This document shows, in pieces, positions 63,256 to 64,000 of a stretch of DNA of 64,000 nt. Within the stretch, counting starts at the first letter, position 1, and each line of letters starts with the position of its first letter. Below the pieces are notes generated by a model. That model worked only from the letters and a program-made list of their open reading frames with translations. It was not told the DNA's origin and searched no databases. This stretch comes from Maribacter aquimaris (GTDB lineage: Bacteria; Bacteroidota; Bacteroidia; Flavobacteriales; Flavobacteriaceae): assembly GCF_014596745.1 (NCBI RefSeq), contig NZ_JABTCF010000002.1, positions 186,001 to 250,000 of the forward strand, in the 5' to 3' direction. The position numbers and the translations under genes were made by a program.

Positions 63256-64000
63256 GTATTGTTCCTTAACTTTTTGAAAGCGGCAACTACGGCGCTATGA
63301 CTGGCAGTGTGGTTTTTGAAATAATCTACGATCTTGTTTTTTTCTTGATCGGTCGCCCCAAGTTGGTTTAAAATATTCAATAAGTGCATTTTCATATGAC
63401 CCTCTTGAATGCCTGTGGTAACCAGGGAACTAACCGCTGCAAAGTTCTGTGCCAATCCGGCAACCGCGACGATTTGCATGAGTTCCTTGGCAGTGGGCTT
63501 TTGAAGTATTTCAAGTGCCAACCCTACCAAAGGATGAAGGTTGGTCAACCCACCGATAGTGCCTAAGGCCAATGGTATTTCTATCCAGAACTTAAAAACC
63601 CCGTTCTCCAGACTGGCATGGGTAAGGCTTTTGTAGGTGCCGTCTTTCGCCGCAAAGGAGTGGGCCCCTGCTTCCACGGCCCTAAAATCGTTTCCTGTGG
63701 CCAAAACCACGGCATCGATACCGTTCATAATGCCTTTATTGTGGGTAACCGCCCTGTGGGGCTCTACGTTGGCAATGTTTACGGCCCTGATCATTTTTTG
63801 GGCGAATTCCTCTGGGGATATGGTTTTGCTCAGTTGTAAGTCGTCAATAGCACAAGTCACCTCAGCCCGTACCAAGCAATTGGGGACGTAGTTCGAAAGT
63901 ATACTCATGATAATTTCAATCTGCTTTTCCGATTCGGTAAAAATCGGGGATGCCTTAGCTTGACTCGCTAAGGTGTCGGCAAATTGTTCCAAACAGGTGT
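63252..64000 (-). CDS. HMG-CoA reductase (class II type), 3' part, cut by window edge
   Basis: The frame is open to the right edge, so the N-terminal half is missing. The visible 248 residues have EPHRAVTHNKGIMNGIDAVVLATGNDFRAVEAGAHSFAA, the NADH and catalytic region of class II HMG-CoA reductases, and a C-terminal helix with GHMKMHLLNI and SHSAVVAAFKKL, including the catalytic His near the end. It makes mevalonate. The next gene, GYDIA, is coupled by a four-base overlap. Confidence 0.93.
   Translation of the reverse strand, partial: TCLEQFADTLASQAKASPIFTESEKQIEIIMSILSNYVPNCLVRAEVTCAIDDLQLSKTISPEEFAQKMIRAVNIANVEPHRAVTHNKGIMNGIDAVVLATGNDFRAVEAGAHSFAAKDGTYKSLTHASLENGVFKFWIEIPLALGTIGGLTNLHPLVGLALEILQKPTAKELMQIVAVAGLAQNFAAVSSLVTTGIQEGHMKMHLLNILNQLGATDQEKNKIVDYFKNHTASHSAVVAAFKKLRNNT

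Noticed and set aside
1-64000. CRISPR arrays and rRNA genes
   Set aside because: No regularly spaced repeats and no rRNA sequence were seen anywhere in the window.

Overview
The window comes from a member of the Bacteroidota, most likely a marine Flavobacteriaceae. The signs are a SusC/SusD/SusE starch-uptake locus, promoters of the Bacteroidota type (TTG about 19 bases before TAnnTTTG), an arginine cluster of the N-succinylornithine type, the mevalonate pathway with a GYDIA-type GHMP kinase, and many lipoproteins starting MKK. All calls were made by reading the sequence; no database search was possible.

Layout. 1-13.3 kb is a starch/maltose locus. The reverse-strand part encodes SusC, SusD, a SusE/F-like lipoprotein and a secreted alpha-amylase cut by the left edge. 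The forward part encodes a LacI-type regulator, beta-phosphoglucomutase, GH65 maltose phosphorylase and a lipoprotein GH13 amylase. Glucans would be cut outside, imported as oligosaccharides, trimmed, phosphorolysed and fed to glycolysis as glucose 6-phosphate. 13.4-22.8 kb holds housekeeping genes: GDPD, a BaiN-like flavoprotein, TspO, two mevalonate-pathway genes, a UbiA prenyltransferase, a nitrilase, an RluB-like protein with an altered active site and an M1 peptidase. 22.9-34.4 kb is one long reverse-strand arginine/proline operon, GNAT-argG-argC-proC-argD-proA-proB-argF'-argB-argE-(broken four-helix protein)-argH. It has a consensus promoter and a 27-residue leader ORF ending Arg-Arg-Arg-Pro, which suggests attenuation by arginine supply. 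34.4-41.5 kb is a membrane glycosyltransferase set with a MORN protein, a membrane ferredoxin and an FAD oxidoreductase. 41.6-44.8 kb has a GH113-like hydrolase and an amidase pair, one copy of which has lost its zinc ligands. 44.8-49.2 kb is an arsenosugar-type cluster (rhodanese, TIGR04282, PNP, ArsM, DUF547, TIGR04283). A GH32 gene follows.

50.9-54.5 kb is an AT-rich accessory island beside tRNA-Phe. It contains a decayed serine recombinase, a three-gene cassette that reads as toxin, HTH antitoxin and SecB-like chaperone (a TAC module), and two exact 347-bp copies of a GIY-YIG gene plus the 3' end of the tRNA. A 14-bp direct repeat that includes the tRNA end brackets about 3 kb of it.

54.5-62.3 kb is a conserved envelope block: CoaX, an outer-membrane protein, a TPR protein, LptC, a small membrane protein, a CorC/HlyC-like protein and a PpiD-like foldase. 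The right edge holds a GYDIA kinase and part of HMG-CoA reductase, which return to the mevalonate pathway. The strongest candidates for new biology are the TAC cassette and the arginine leader.
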